From contig NZ_LWMW01000126.1 in NCBI RefSeq assembly GCF_001639285.1, forward strand, positions 16,114 through 80,113: a stretch of DNA of 64,000 nucleotides, in the 5' to 3' direction. Position numbers and translations under genes: made by a program. Positions 53,679 through 62,024 of the stretch are shown piece after piece; the stretch's first letter is position 1; each line of letters opens with the position of its first letter. Source of the DNA: Methanobrevibacter cuticularis. GTDB lineage: Archaea; Methanobacteriota; Methanobacteria; Methanobacteriales; Methanobacteriaceae. The notes beneath the pieces were generated by a model, which made no database searches, was not told where the DNA came from, and saw nothing but the letters and a program-made list of their open reading frames with translations.

Positions 53679-54644
53679 ATGGTTTATGATTATGAAATAA
53701 AATCTTTATTATTTGGATTAGCTATTGGAGATGTTTTGGGAGTTCCTGTGGAATTAGCCTCAAGAGAACATCTTAATGAAACTCCTGTTTTTGATATGGA
53801 AGGATATACTATACATAATAAACCACCAGGAACTTTTTCTGATGATAGTTCATTGACATTTGCTCTTGTTGAAAGTTTAATTGATGGATATAATTTAAAC
53901 ACTATTGCTTTAAACATGATAAAATGGTATGATGAAGGATTCTGGACTGGTGATGGTGAAGCTTTTGGTATTGGAAAAACTACTCATACTGCAATCAATA
54001 ATCTCAGAAAAGGAGTAAATCCAAATTTATCTGGAGAATCCTATGAATATTCTAATGGTAATGGGCCTATGATGAGAATAGCCCCAATTCTATTTATAAT
54101 AACCTTTAAACCAATATGTGAAAGATTTCAAATTATAAAAGAAGTTTCTTCTATTACTCATGCCCATACTCGTTCTATAATGGCATGTTTTTACTTTTTA
54201 GAATTTTTAAGACATTTACTACTTAATGATTTAGATAAGTATGAAATATATAGTAGATTACAAAAAGATATTCCTGAATTTTTAAATAAATATCTCAATG
54301 GAAAAAATTCTGAATTTGATTTAAAGCAAATAACTTATTTCAACAGATTATTCATAGATAAAATATATGAATTTAAAGATACTGAGATAAATAGTGGACT
54401 ATATATTGTAGATATTATTGAAGCAAGTATTTGGTGTTTATTAACCACAAATAATTATAAAGAAGCTGTTTTAAAAGCTGTTAATCTTGGTGGAGATACC
54501 GATACTACTGCATCTGTTACAGGAGCATTAGCTGGTCTATTATATGGCTTTGATGAAATTCCAAAGGAATGGATTGATAAATTAGTAAGAAATAAAGACA
54601 TTGAAGATTTAGCTATAAGATTTTCAAATAGTTTAGTAGTCTAA
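53679..54644 (+). CDS. ADP-ribosylglycohydrolase (DraG family)
   Basis: The 321-residue protein shows the DraG fold signatures: GLAIGDVLGVPVELASRE, TFSDDSSLTFALVESLIDGY (metal-binding Ser/Asp-Asp), SITHAHTRSIMACFYFLEF and KAVNLGGDTDTTASVTGALA with the second Asp pair binding the dinuclear metal. It removes ADP-ribose from proteins or small molecules. In this island it may counter an ADP-ribosylating toxin or phage factor, but no transferase gene is adjacent. GGTGGA precedes the ATG. Confidence 0.9.
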   Translation: MVYDYEIKSLLFGLAIGDVLGVPVELASREHLNETPVFDMEGYTIHNKPPGTFSDDSSLTFALVESLIDGYNLNTIALNMIKWYDEGFWTGDGEAFGIGKTTHTAINNLRKGVNPNLSGESYEYSNGNGPMMRIAPILFIITFKPICERFQIIKEVSSITHAHTRSIMACFYFLEFLRHLLLNDLDKYEIYSRLQKDIPEFLNKYLNGKNSEFDLKQITYFNRLFIDKIYEFKDTEINSGLYIVDIIEASIWCLLTTNNYKEAVLKAVNLGGDTDTTASVTGALAGLLYGFDEIPKEWIDKLVRNKDIEDLAIRFSNSLVV

Positions 54645-55143
54645 TTGGAGGAAGCAATTAAAATATTTCAATAGCATACATAGACGAAAATAAATAAATC
54701 TATAATTATTTATTTTCAATATAACAGCTTTCTCATTTTTTGAAAAAAATGGTTTTTACCTTTTCATTTAAAAGCCAACTATAACAACCAAGTATAACCA
54801 TATTATTTTTTACCAATATAAAAGCTCTTTGATACCATTATAACATCTCTAAACGACCCTATAAGCTACTATAAACGGACCAAGTTGCCAAATGTTCCCC
54901 GTTTACTATAGATAAAAAGGAACATAAATGTTCAACTTGCACAATGATATATATTATTTTCTAATAAAATCATTATAATTTATATTTATTATACTATATA
55001 GCTCTTAAATAGTTAAATAATCAATTAAAAAAGTTTAAAAGATTTTAAATAATGTGAATATTAATCTAATAAACAATAATTTTATATCTTAATTACAGCT
55101 TAAAAAATATAATAAATAAAGTTATATTATTAAAAAATAATAA
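54645..55143. other. Intergenic region between convergent genes
   Basis: It holds an imperfect inverted pair around TATAAACGG and CCGTTTACTATAG (54873-54911) and a small palindrome GAACATAAATGTTC (54920-54933). No gene is recognisable. Confidence 0.45.
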
Positions 55144-55515
55144 TTAGGCTGTTGCTAATTTTTCATCCATAAATGGAATATTACTATCATTGACAACAGT
55201 AGCATTAGCTATTTTAAACTCATCATGGTCTTTAATAGGTAATGTGAAAATAGCATTAACAAGTATTTGATATTTAGTAACTTTAACTATTAAATCTATA
55301 CTACTAATATTTTCAAGACTTTTAACAGTAGTGTTTAATACATGAGAAGTATTTATTATTTCTAAACCTACGATTTCCCCTTTTTTAGTAAAATCTAATA
55401 CAATATTATCAGTTAATGGAATAGCTTCGGGATTTGGATAATCTTTAACTTTGATATATAATGCATCAGCTTCGCAGTCATATTCATGATTTAGTATTTT
55501 GTGTTCTTTAAACAT
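55144..55515 (-). CDS. DUF2283-type protein, probable antitoxin-like partner
   Basis: Residues 8-55 match the DUF2283 pattern (YDCEADALYIKVKDYPNPEA, then VLDFTKKGEIVGLEIINTSH). The remaining 60 residues extend beyond the usual domain length and look beta-rich. GGAGG lies ten bases before the ATG, overlapping the end of the upstream DUF4258-like gene. The pair resembles the DUF4258/DUF2283 two-gene arrangement commonly listed as toxin-antitoxin-like; toxicity is not shown. Confidence 0.7.
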   Translation of the reverse strand: MFKEHKILNHEYDCEADALYIKVKDYPNPEAIPLTDNIVLDFTKKGEIVGLEIINTSHVLNTTVKSLENISSIDLIVKVTKYQILVNAIFTLPIKDHDEFKIANATVVNDSNIPFMDEKLATA

Positions 55516-55518
55516 TAT

Positions 55519-55818
55519 TCATAATCCTCCTTCAATTTTAGATTTGGATTCTGGAAAAGTGGTTATTAACTTTATATTATCAAGATCAATTATAAATATC
55601 ACAATCACAAGATTGTATTTACTTGTATCTGGATGTGAATAAGTTACTCTGAATTTGCTATTTATAGGAGATTTTATATACAATGGAATGCTTTTTTTAA
55701 GAATATTATAACTTAACTCAGAACCACAATAATCCCTTTTCACTCTTTTTATGTAATGAGAAGATTCAGTAATATTTATCAGTTCATTACCTCTTAATCT
55801 TGTTAAAATATTTTCCAT
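55519..55818 (-). CDS. DUF4258-like small protein, possible toxin
   Basis: The 99-residue protein has ITESSHYIKRVKRDYCGSEL (the H-x-x-x-R-x-x-R start of DUF4258/RelE-like folds) and a beta-rich second half with VIFIIDLDNIKLITTFPESK. It is upstream of and nearly contiguous with the DUF2283 gene, supporting a two-gene module. Family assignment is by pattern and context only. Confidence 0.55.
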   Translation of the reverse strand: MENILTRLRGNELINITESSHYIKRVKRDYCGSELSYNILKKSIPLYIKSPINSKFRVTYSHPDTSKYNLVIVIFIIDLDNIKLITTFPESKSKIEGGL

Positions 55819-56030
55819 ATCTTTAACTGAATACTCTGTAATATAAATAACCTCATAAATTTTTATAATAATTAATATTATTAGTTTATTTATTATAAAT
55901 AATTTTAGATTATTGCACCAATAATAATTTTTATAAAAAATAATTTCAAGGAATATAATATCTTAAATAAATCATATAAAGACAAAAACCAGTATTAAAA
56001 ATTAAAACGGGATAAAGAAAGCTTGTAATT
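55819..56030. other. AT-rich spacer before the second tRNA-like fragment
   Basis: Probable promoter of the DUF4258/DUF2283 pair. No other feature seen. Confidence 0.4.
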
Positions 56031-56092
56031 AGTTTAAAAACTCATTGAGAAAGCTAATCTTAAGATCGAGGGTTCAAATCCCTCCAAGTCCG
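56031..56092 (+). repeat. tRNA 3'-end-like fragment with upstream conserved block, copy B
   Basis: Bases 56054-56092 are identical to copy A. Here the fragment is preceded by AAAAACTCATTGAGAAAG, a block shared with copies C (60999) and D (61922). The T-arm is intact; D-arm and acceptor 5' strand are missing. Confidence 0.75.
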
Positions 56093-56129
56093 TTTCTTGT
56101 TTTCGAATGTTTAAAAAATGCTATGCAAA

Positions 56130-56572
56130 TTATTCGTTAAGTTCATTCAATTTTTTTAACATCATCCCAATACCTTTACAACCTTTTAAAGGATTTTCTA
56201 CCATTTTACCATTGAAAACATTTTTAACAACATTTTCATAATTTTTCCCACCTAAAACTGTAAAATTATTATAATTATTAAGACCTCTTTCTTTAGCTTC
56301 TTCAATTAGAGAATCTATTTGTACACAGTTCATATTATTATTAAAACTGATATTATAGTTCTTTTCTACTATGTCTTCAGGAAATAAGAAACCATGTTTT
56401 GCAGAAAGTATACACCATGACCCAGAAAAATTTTTTTCTGCGTATATTTGACATTTTTGTGATAGTGGTCCTATATATACTTCTTTTACCTTTGTAGGTC
56501 CTGTTGAAGGGTATTTATCCCAAATTTTTTTAGAGGCGCTTGTGACAATGCATAAATTGTCTTTATTTTCAT
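56130..56572 (-). pseudogene. DUF6884-like gene lacking an in-frame start (frameshifted near its 5' end)
   Basis: The frame that ends with KGCKGIGMMLKKLNELNE is open far upstream of its first ATG and encodes NLCIVTSASKKIWDKYPSTG, VKEVYIGPLSQKCQIYAEK, WCILSAKHGFLFPED and NFTVLGGKNYENVVKNVF, the conserved course of DUF6884-type proteins as I recall them. No standard start codon occurs in that frame before NLCIV. An ATG at 56572 (M-K-I-K-T) is one frame off and joins only through a shift. It is therefore a frameshifted gene or one using an unusual start. It lies just right of copy B. Confidence 0.6.
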
Positions 56573-56849
56573 AATTTCTTCTAAAAGACCATAAATTATG
56601 AAAACCTCTGCATTTATTTCTATTAGTCCCTCTAAAAATAAAAAAATTAATTTAAAAAACAGCATAAACACTAATTTTAAAAATTTTTAGAGAAAATAAA
56701 AAAACTAATAATAGCTAGAAAAAATTTTCTAACTATATCTTTATTTACAATATAATAGCAGGAGCTAATACTATCTCTCTTTTTAAGCATTGATATAAGA
56801 CTTTTGTAGTTCTATTATTTGCTAATTTTATATTATACCCAATCCTATA

Positions 56850-58943
56850 TTATTTAACTTTAAAGCCAGTTAAATTATTATTGTTTAATAATTTTGTATA
56901 TTTACTTTTTTTAACAGTTGGTTTAACTGTATAAGTTCCTTTTTTAGCTTTGATTTTCCAAGAAATAGTTATTTTTTTCTTAGATTTTAGTCCATTTATT
57001 TTTAAAGTAACCATCTTAGTTTTCTTATTATATGTTAATTTCCCTGATTTAAAGTTATTAACATATTTTCCTTTAATTTTAGCCTTACCAATAATATTAA
57101 GTTTGAAAATCTTTGCATTATAAGTCATACCTCTAGGAACTTTAAAATAAACATTAAAACTAGAAATTTTAGGACCACCATTACTAACAACAGACTTAAA
57201 AGTAACAATACGCTTTTTATTACTAACAACAGTATTTTTAACTTTTAAAACAGAACTTGGAACAAAAATTTTGCCCTTTTTAGAACCATTTAAATAAAAA
57301 TTATCAGCAATAGTTTTAACTTTAACATTAATATTCCCAAGCTTCTTAAACTTATAACTAAAAATAGATAAACCATTAGAATTAGTTTTCACTTTACTAA
57401 CAAACTTACCACCAACATAAAGACAAAGCCAAATACCACTAACAGCAACTCCCTTTTGGTTTTTAGCTTCAATAATTATAGTTTTATTTTTATTGTAAAT
57501 AGCTTCTTTAGTTTTTATAAAAGGGTAGATATTACCTTTAGAATTAATATTGAAAGTAATTTCATCAAGAATGTCATTATTATATGAAACAAATAACTTA
57601 TTTTGCCCTAGTTTATCAATACTAAAAGAAGCATGATTTAATAAATTTCCTTTAATTTTTTTATCATTATGTGAAATATAAAAATCGAATTCTGGTAAAA
57701 TAAAAGAACTGATTTTTTTACCATCTTGTGTGAAAATGGAAGAAGAAACATTTAATATATCCCCATATCTACTTACATTATTCATTGATAGCTTAACTAT
57801 ATAAAAAATACTAATATTTACATTATATAAATAGCTTTCTATCTTAGTTAAGTTAGCTGTCCCCCAAAAATTATTGTTAACCACAAAATTAGAACTACCA
57901 TTATTAAAAATCAAATTATCTCCAATATTGTCTAAAATTATAGAATTAGCAATGTTAGAATTGCCTCCAGAACCATTTTGATAAATAATACTTCCATTAT
58001 TTGCACTATTTTTAGATAATACTGAAGTAGATAATATCGAAATTGTATTTAACCCAAAATTAGCTATAATACCGCCATTTAAACTTGCAACATTCCCAAT
58101 AAATCTAGAATTAACTGCATTAACCTCTAAATTATTACCAATGCTATAAAACACCCCTCCGTCATTAGCAGAATTATTTGTAAAGTTAGAAGCTCCAACC
58201 AAAATTCTACTAATATTTGACTTAACAAAGACAACTCCTCCATTTATAATTGCAAAATTATTAATAAAGATAGAATTAACTAAAGTAACACTACTAGTAT
58301 CACCTAATGAAAAAATTACCGCCCCATCAACATTAGCATGATTTTCTAAAAATGTAGAATTACTAATACTTAAAATATTTCCAGAACTACCATTGATAAA
58401 AATCACAGCACCATAATCAGCAACATTATTAGTAAATCTAGAGTTATTTATAAAAACTATGCTATTTGGACCAGTACTATAGATAACTCCTCCATTAGTA
58501 GCATTATTAGTAATAAAATCACAATTTGATATCTCAACAATACCATCATCAATATACACTACCGATCCTTTATTTGAATAACCATTCTTAAAAACAACAT
58601 TATTCAAAACTAATCTAGAATCAGAATTAACATTAAACATCCCATTTCGAGATTCAGCATCAATAACGGGGCGAGAACTACCTACTCCTAAACCATTTAT
58701 AGTAAGAAATTTATCAGAAGACAAATTCAAACTATTACTTCCTAATTTATAAGTACCTTGCTTTAAATTAACAACACCTGAAACATCAGAAGCCAGAGAA
58801 GAATCAATAGCCCCTTGAATACCACCACCCGTACTATTATCAATCGTAACATGACTAGCACTAACAAAACCAACAAAACAAAAAGCGATTAATACTAAAA
58901 AAAATATTAAAAAAGCCTTCTTAAAATTACACTTAACTAACAT
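56850..58943 (-). CDS. Adhesin-like secreted protein with PMP repeats and Ig/DUF11-like domains
   Basis: A signal peptide (FLIFFLVLIAFCFVGFVSAS) leads to beta-helix repeats with GGVI/GAVI motifs (TNNATNGGVIYSTGPNSIVF) to about residue 370. An Ig-like module (KNQKGVAVSGIWLCLYVGGK) follows near residues 480-545, and a C-terminal DUF11-like module contains FNVYFKVPRGMTYNAKIF. There is no C-terminal TM. It starts 11 bases after the end of a smaller Ig-like secreted protein, which itself follows a transglutaminase-like gene, forming a three-gene secreted operon. The C-terminal module is related to that of the middle gene. Confidence 0.85.
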   Translation of the reverse strand: MLVKCNFKKAFLIFFLVLIAFCFVGFVSASHVTIDNSTGGGIQGAIDSSLASDVSGVVNLKQGTYKLGSNSLNLSSDKFLTINGLGVGSSRPVIDAESRNGMFNVNSDSRLVLNNVVFKNGYSNKGSVVYIDDGIVEISNCDFITNNATNGGVIYSTGPNSIVFINNSRFTNNVADYGAVIFINGSSGNILSISNSTFLENHANVDGAVIFSLGDTSSVTLVNSIFINNFAIINGGVVFVKSNISRILVGASNFTNNSANDGGVFYSIGNNLEVNAVNSRFIGNVASLNGGIIANFGLNTISILSTSVLSKNSANNGSIIYQNGSGGNSNIANSIILDNIGDNLIFNNGSSNFVVNNNFWGTANLTKIESYLYNVNISIFYIVKLSMNNVSRYGDILNVSSSIFTQDGKKISSFILPEFDFYISHNDKKIKGNLLNHASFSIDKLGQNKLFVSYNNDILDEITFNINSKGNIYPFIKTKEAIYNKNKTIIIEAKNQKGVAVSGIWLCLYVGGKFVSKVKTNSNGLSIFSYKFKKLGNINVKVKTIADNFYLNGSKKGKIFVPSSVLKVKNTVVSNKKRIVTFKSVVSNGGPKISSFNVYFKVPRGMTYNAKIFKLNIIGKAKIKGKYVNNFKSGKLTYNKKTKMVTLKINGLKSKKKITISWKIKAKKGTYTVKPTVKKSKYTKLLNNNNLTGFKVK

Positions 58944-58954
58944 TTTAACAAACC

Positions 58955-59761
58955 TTATCCTATATCAGGAACTTTTGTGAAATAAGTTATTCTAAATTTT
59001 AATGGATTATTGCCCAAAATTTTTGTTGAACTAGATTTAACTACTGGTTTGATAGACACGCGATAATTCAGACTTTCAAATCCCCATTTTATTTTGATTT
59101 TCCCTTTTGCTTTGATTGTGCCATATACATATAAATATTTTCCTTTAGGATAAACAACCATTTTTAATATTTTAGATTTCTTTATACTAGCTTTTGGTTT
59201 AGTATATTTATATTTAACAGGAATGGTTGGGAAATTAAAATCTTTTGAAAATTTATAATATATTTTGAAATTAGTTTTATTGGGACCTTTATTATATATT
59301 GTTGAATAAAGAACCGCTCCATCAACCTTCTTTGAGTAACTATTTTTTATATAGAGATATGCTTTTGGAACAAAAATTTTAGCTGATTTTTCAAAATTAT
59401 CTCCAATGACATTAGTCTTAACCCCTATATTACCATATTCTTTGAATTTAAATTTTAAACTAGCAATACCTTTAAAATTTGTTGTATTTTGACCAATATG
59501 TTTATATTTTTTATATTTTTTATTATATACATAAAATTTAATAGTTTTATTTTCTAAAGTTTGGCCCTTCGAATTAAATAATTGAACTTTAACTTGATTA
59601 TTTTGATTAAGCTTAGCCTCTTTTGTAATAAATTTCAAATTATTAGTATTACTATCATTAACATTATCAATTGCACTAACAGCATTTACTGAAAAAATAG
59701 CTAAAAATAATACAACTATAAGTACAAACAAATATTCATTTTTAATTTTGATCTTAAACAT
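58955..59761 (-). CDS. Secreted Ig-like/DUF11-like repeat protein
   Basis: Start ATG at 59761 lies seven bases after GAGGTG; a TTG six bases upstream is too close to that site. The signal peptide (NEYLFVLIVVLFLAIFSVNA) precedes an Ig-like domain (NSKGQTLENKTIKFYVYNKK, residues 40-125) and a DUF11-like domain (AVLYSTIYNKGPNKTNFKIY). It reads like the last two domains of the following adhesin without the beta-helix. The ribosome-binding site overlaps the stop of the upstream transglutaminase-like gene, implying translational coupling. Confidence 0.8.
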   Translation of the reverse strand: MFKIKIKNEYLFVLIVVLFLAIFSVNAVSAIDNVNDSNTNNLKFITKEAKLNQNNQVKVQLFNSKGQTLENKTIKFYVYNKKYKKYKHIGQNTTNFKGIASLKFKFKEYGNIGVKTNVIGDNFEKSAKIFVPKAYLYIKNSYSKKVDGAVLYSTIYNKGPNKTNFKIYYKFSKDFNFPTIPVKYKYTKPKASIKKSKILKMVVYPKGKYLYVYGTIKAKGKIKIKWGFESLNYRVSIKPVVKSSSTKILGNNPLKFRITYFTKVPDIG

Positions 59762-59773
59762 TGACAAACACCT

Positions 59774-60579
59774 CTAACTAGGTACAAAGTTAATAGTATA
59801 TACATCATGCCATTTTGAGTCATAATAATAACTTTCAGTCATTGTGACCCATGTTTTTTTAGTTCCCCATTTTTTAGTATAGATATATTTTCTAGTAAAC
59901 TTTTCTGATGTACCAATTCTATTTTTAAAGTTATATTTACCATAGTAACCCCCAAATAACTCCGTAGATTTATCTAAAGTTGCTTCTCCTGCTTTCCATT
60001 TACCTCCAATTTTGACTAAAGGCCATGCATGACCTGGACTTACTCCATATTGTGTGCGAATATTTTGAGCACGTAACAATGCAACAACTAAATGTGTCGA
60101 ATCAACACAATTACCTTTTCTTTTTCCATCATTGTAAGTTTTAAAAGCACCTTTACGAGTATTACCATAATTTTCATATTTAAGATATTTTTGAACCCAT
60201 ATTAATACGGCATTAGCCTTTTTAAGCTCTGTTTTTTTACCTTTAATTTTTTTTACTATTTTATTTGAAAGACTAGTAATATATTTATTATCACATTCAC
60301 AATCAACAGAGGGTAAAACATATTTACTATAATCTTTTGATTTTCCCTTAACAGTTTTAAATGAACTATTTTGATAAAAATAGATGATTTGGACATTTTC
60401 TTTCTGTTCAACTCCATTGATTCTTAACTTAGTTGCATTTTCTTTACTCTTTTTAAATTAGCACCATCAACCAAATCCTGAGCATCACCAAAACTAGCAG
60501 CAGAAACAAACGACAACGATAAAACAAAAACAGTGATTAATAGCAATATTATTACAAATAATTTTCTAACAAAAATCAA
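59774..60579 (-). pseudogene. Secreted transglutaminase-like gene with a single-base frameshift
   Basis: TTG at 60579, after AGAGAGGTT, opens a signal peptide (FVRKLFVIILLLITVFVLSL, cleavage near VSAAS) that runs into a stop after a five-A run (60450-60454). One added A restores a continuous 268-residue protein: linker, YENYGNTRKGAFKTYN, KGNCVDSTHLVVALLRAQNI with the nucleophile Cys, VSPGHAWPLVKIGGKWKAGE with the His and a Glu in the third position, and the C-terminal YDSKWHDVYTINFVPS. The full length and conserved motifs point to a recent inactivation, slippage (phase variation) or a sequencing error. The downstream genes are intact and translationally coupled to it. Confidence 0.8.
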
Positions 60580-60998
60580 CTTTCTAACCTCTCTTTTGTA
60601 AATTAGTTATAATCCTAACTATTAATGTAAAAAAAAGTAATTATATAATGACCAAATAATTTAGAAAGAGGGTGTGCCTTCTTATTATACTAAAGAGAGA
60701 GAGTTTTCTTTAAAGCCATAACTTACTTAATAATTTTTAACAAATTAATAGTACTTAAAAGAATCCAACATAAAATAATAATTTTACCCCAATCAATAAT
60801 AAACAAGTATTATAAAAACTGAAATAAATATAAATAAACATTCAAACTTATAACATATAAACATTCCTATTTAATCCTCATATATCAACAAAAAAAAAAT
60901 AAACTCCTCAAACAACCCAAAAAAACACATACAAAAATAGAAAATTATATCAAAAAAACCAAACCCCCTCCTTATACATCAATCAATAATAAAAAAAA
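60580..60998. other. A/C-rich spacer upstream of the secreted operon
   Basis: Probable promoter region of the transglutaminase-Ig-adhesin operon. No gene seen. Confidence 0.4.
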
Positions 60999-61030
60999 GC
61001 TTAAAAATTCATTGAGAAAGCTAATCTAAG
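60999..61030 (+). repeat. Island repeat, truncated copy C
   Basis: GCTTAAAAATTCATTGAGAA then AGCTAATCTAAG matches the upstream block and first bases of copies B and D but lacks the T-arm. With copy D it brackets the MNT/HEPN module. Confidence 0.7.
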
Positions 61031-61223
61031 TATTATCCTAACTCAGTAATAATATACTCATTAAAACATACTATTTTATAAAATAATATTACCAGTGTTT
61101 GATAAAAAATAAGTTAATTCCATAGATTCTATCGTATCACAAAAAAAGATAAAAAAATATATAATACCATTTATATAATTATAAACTAATTAAAAATAAA
61201 AAAATTAAATAATGGTGTTTTTC

Positions 61224-61535
61224 ATGGATAGAAAACAATTAGCTATCGACTTTGCAAAAACTTTAAACCATCCCGAAATAGAAAAAATAATATTATATGG
61301 TTCTGTTGCAAGAGATGAAGATAGTAAAGACTCCGACATAGATATTCTCATTATAGTTTCTAATGTTGATGATGATTTAAAAATTGAAGACGATATCTAT
61401 GAAAAAACATTTGACACCCTTCTTAAAACTGGAGAATCCCTCTCTGTGCAGATGGTTGATAATGAACACTATAAAAAATATTCACATTTTTCTTTTTATA
61501 AAAATGTTAAAAAAGATGGTGTTTTAATTGGATGA
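61224..61535 (+). CDS. MNT-domain nucleotidyltransferase, antitoxin of a HEPN/MNT pair
   Basis: The 103-residue minimal nucleotidyltransferase has the motif IILYGSVARDEDSKDSDIDI, i.e. GSxxR-x(n)-DID with the catalytic aspartates. ATG at 61224 is preferred over the ATG at 61212 because GGTG lies six bases upstream. In studied HEPN/MNT systems the MNT enzyme neutralises the HEPN RNase by nucleotidylation. The gene overlaps the HEPN gene by eight bases, the usual operon layout. Confidence 0.9.
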   Translation: MDRKQLAIDFAKTLNHPEIEKIILYGSVARDEDSKDSDIDILIIVSNVDDDLKIEDDIYEKTFDTLLKTGESLSVQMVDNEHYKKYSHFSFYKNVKKDGVLIG

Positions 61536-61899
61536 AGAATTTCAAGCATTATTTGAAAGATCATTAGAACTACTAAAAGTTGCTGAATTGACTTTCGATC
61601 AGGGTTTTTATCCTGACAGTATTAATAGATCATATTATGCTGTTTTTTACGGGGCTAAATCATTACTGGCTAAAAGAGGAATATTTACTAAAACTCATAG
61701 GGGAACTATTCAAAAATTTGGTTTGGAATGTATTATAAATGGAGATTTCAATAAAGATATAGGAAAATTCTTCTCTAAACTTGAAAAAGATAGAGAAAAA
61801 GCAGATTATGACGTTTTTCATAAAACCACTGAAAATAAAGCTAAAAAAGATTTAGATGATGCAAAAAAATTTGTTAAAGAATGCGAAAAATTCTTATAA
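61528..61899 (+). CDS. HEPN-domain protein, toxin partner of the MNT protein
   Basis: The 123-residue all-helical protein starts at a TTG overlapping the MNT gene end. It has the family pattern SINRSYYAVFYGAKSLLAKR and later KTHRGTIQKFGLE and EKDREKADYDVFHKT. HEPN toxins are RNases with an R-x(4-6)-H motif. The exact motif is not obvious here; candidates are the Arg of NRSYYAVFY with His in KTHRG, so catalytic activity is uncertain. Confidence 0.85.
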   Translation: MDEEFQALFERSLELLKVAELTFDQGFYPDSINRSYYAVFYGAKSLLAKRGIFTKTHRGTIQKFGLECIINGDFNKDIGKFFSKLEKDREKADYDVFHKTTENKAKKDLDDAKKFVKECEKFL

Positions 61900-61921
61900 A
61901 TTTATTAAAAAGCCTAAAATT

Positions 61922-61964
61922 AAGCTTAAAACTCATTGAGAAAGCTAATCTTAAGATCGAGGGG
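61922..61964 (+). repeat. tRNA 3'-end-like fragment, degenerate copy D
   Basis: AAGCTTAAAACTCATTGAG then AAAGCTAATCTTAAGATCGAG matches copies B and C. The T-arm is broken after GAGGGG and the acceptor strand is gone. It lies just after the HEPN gene. Confidence 0.7.
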
Positions 61965-62024
61965 TTCCGAATTTTCAGGTTTATTTTTTTGTTGGAAAAT
62001 CAAAAAGATGTTGTAATAAAAAAA

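Noticed and set aside
56486..56671. A separate 61-residue protein on the minus strand
   Set aside because: The overlapping frame carrying conserved DUF6884-like sequence is the real coding frame; this one contributes at most the four initial codons before a shift.
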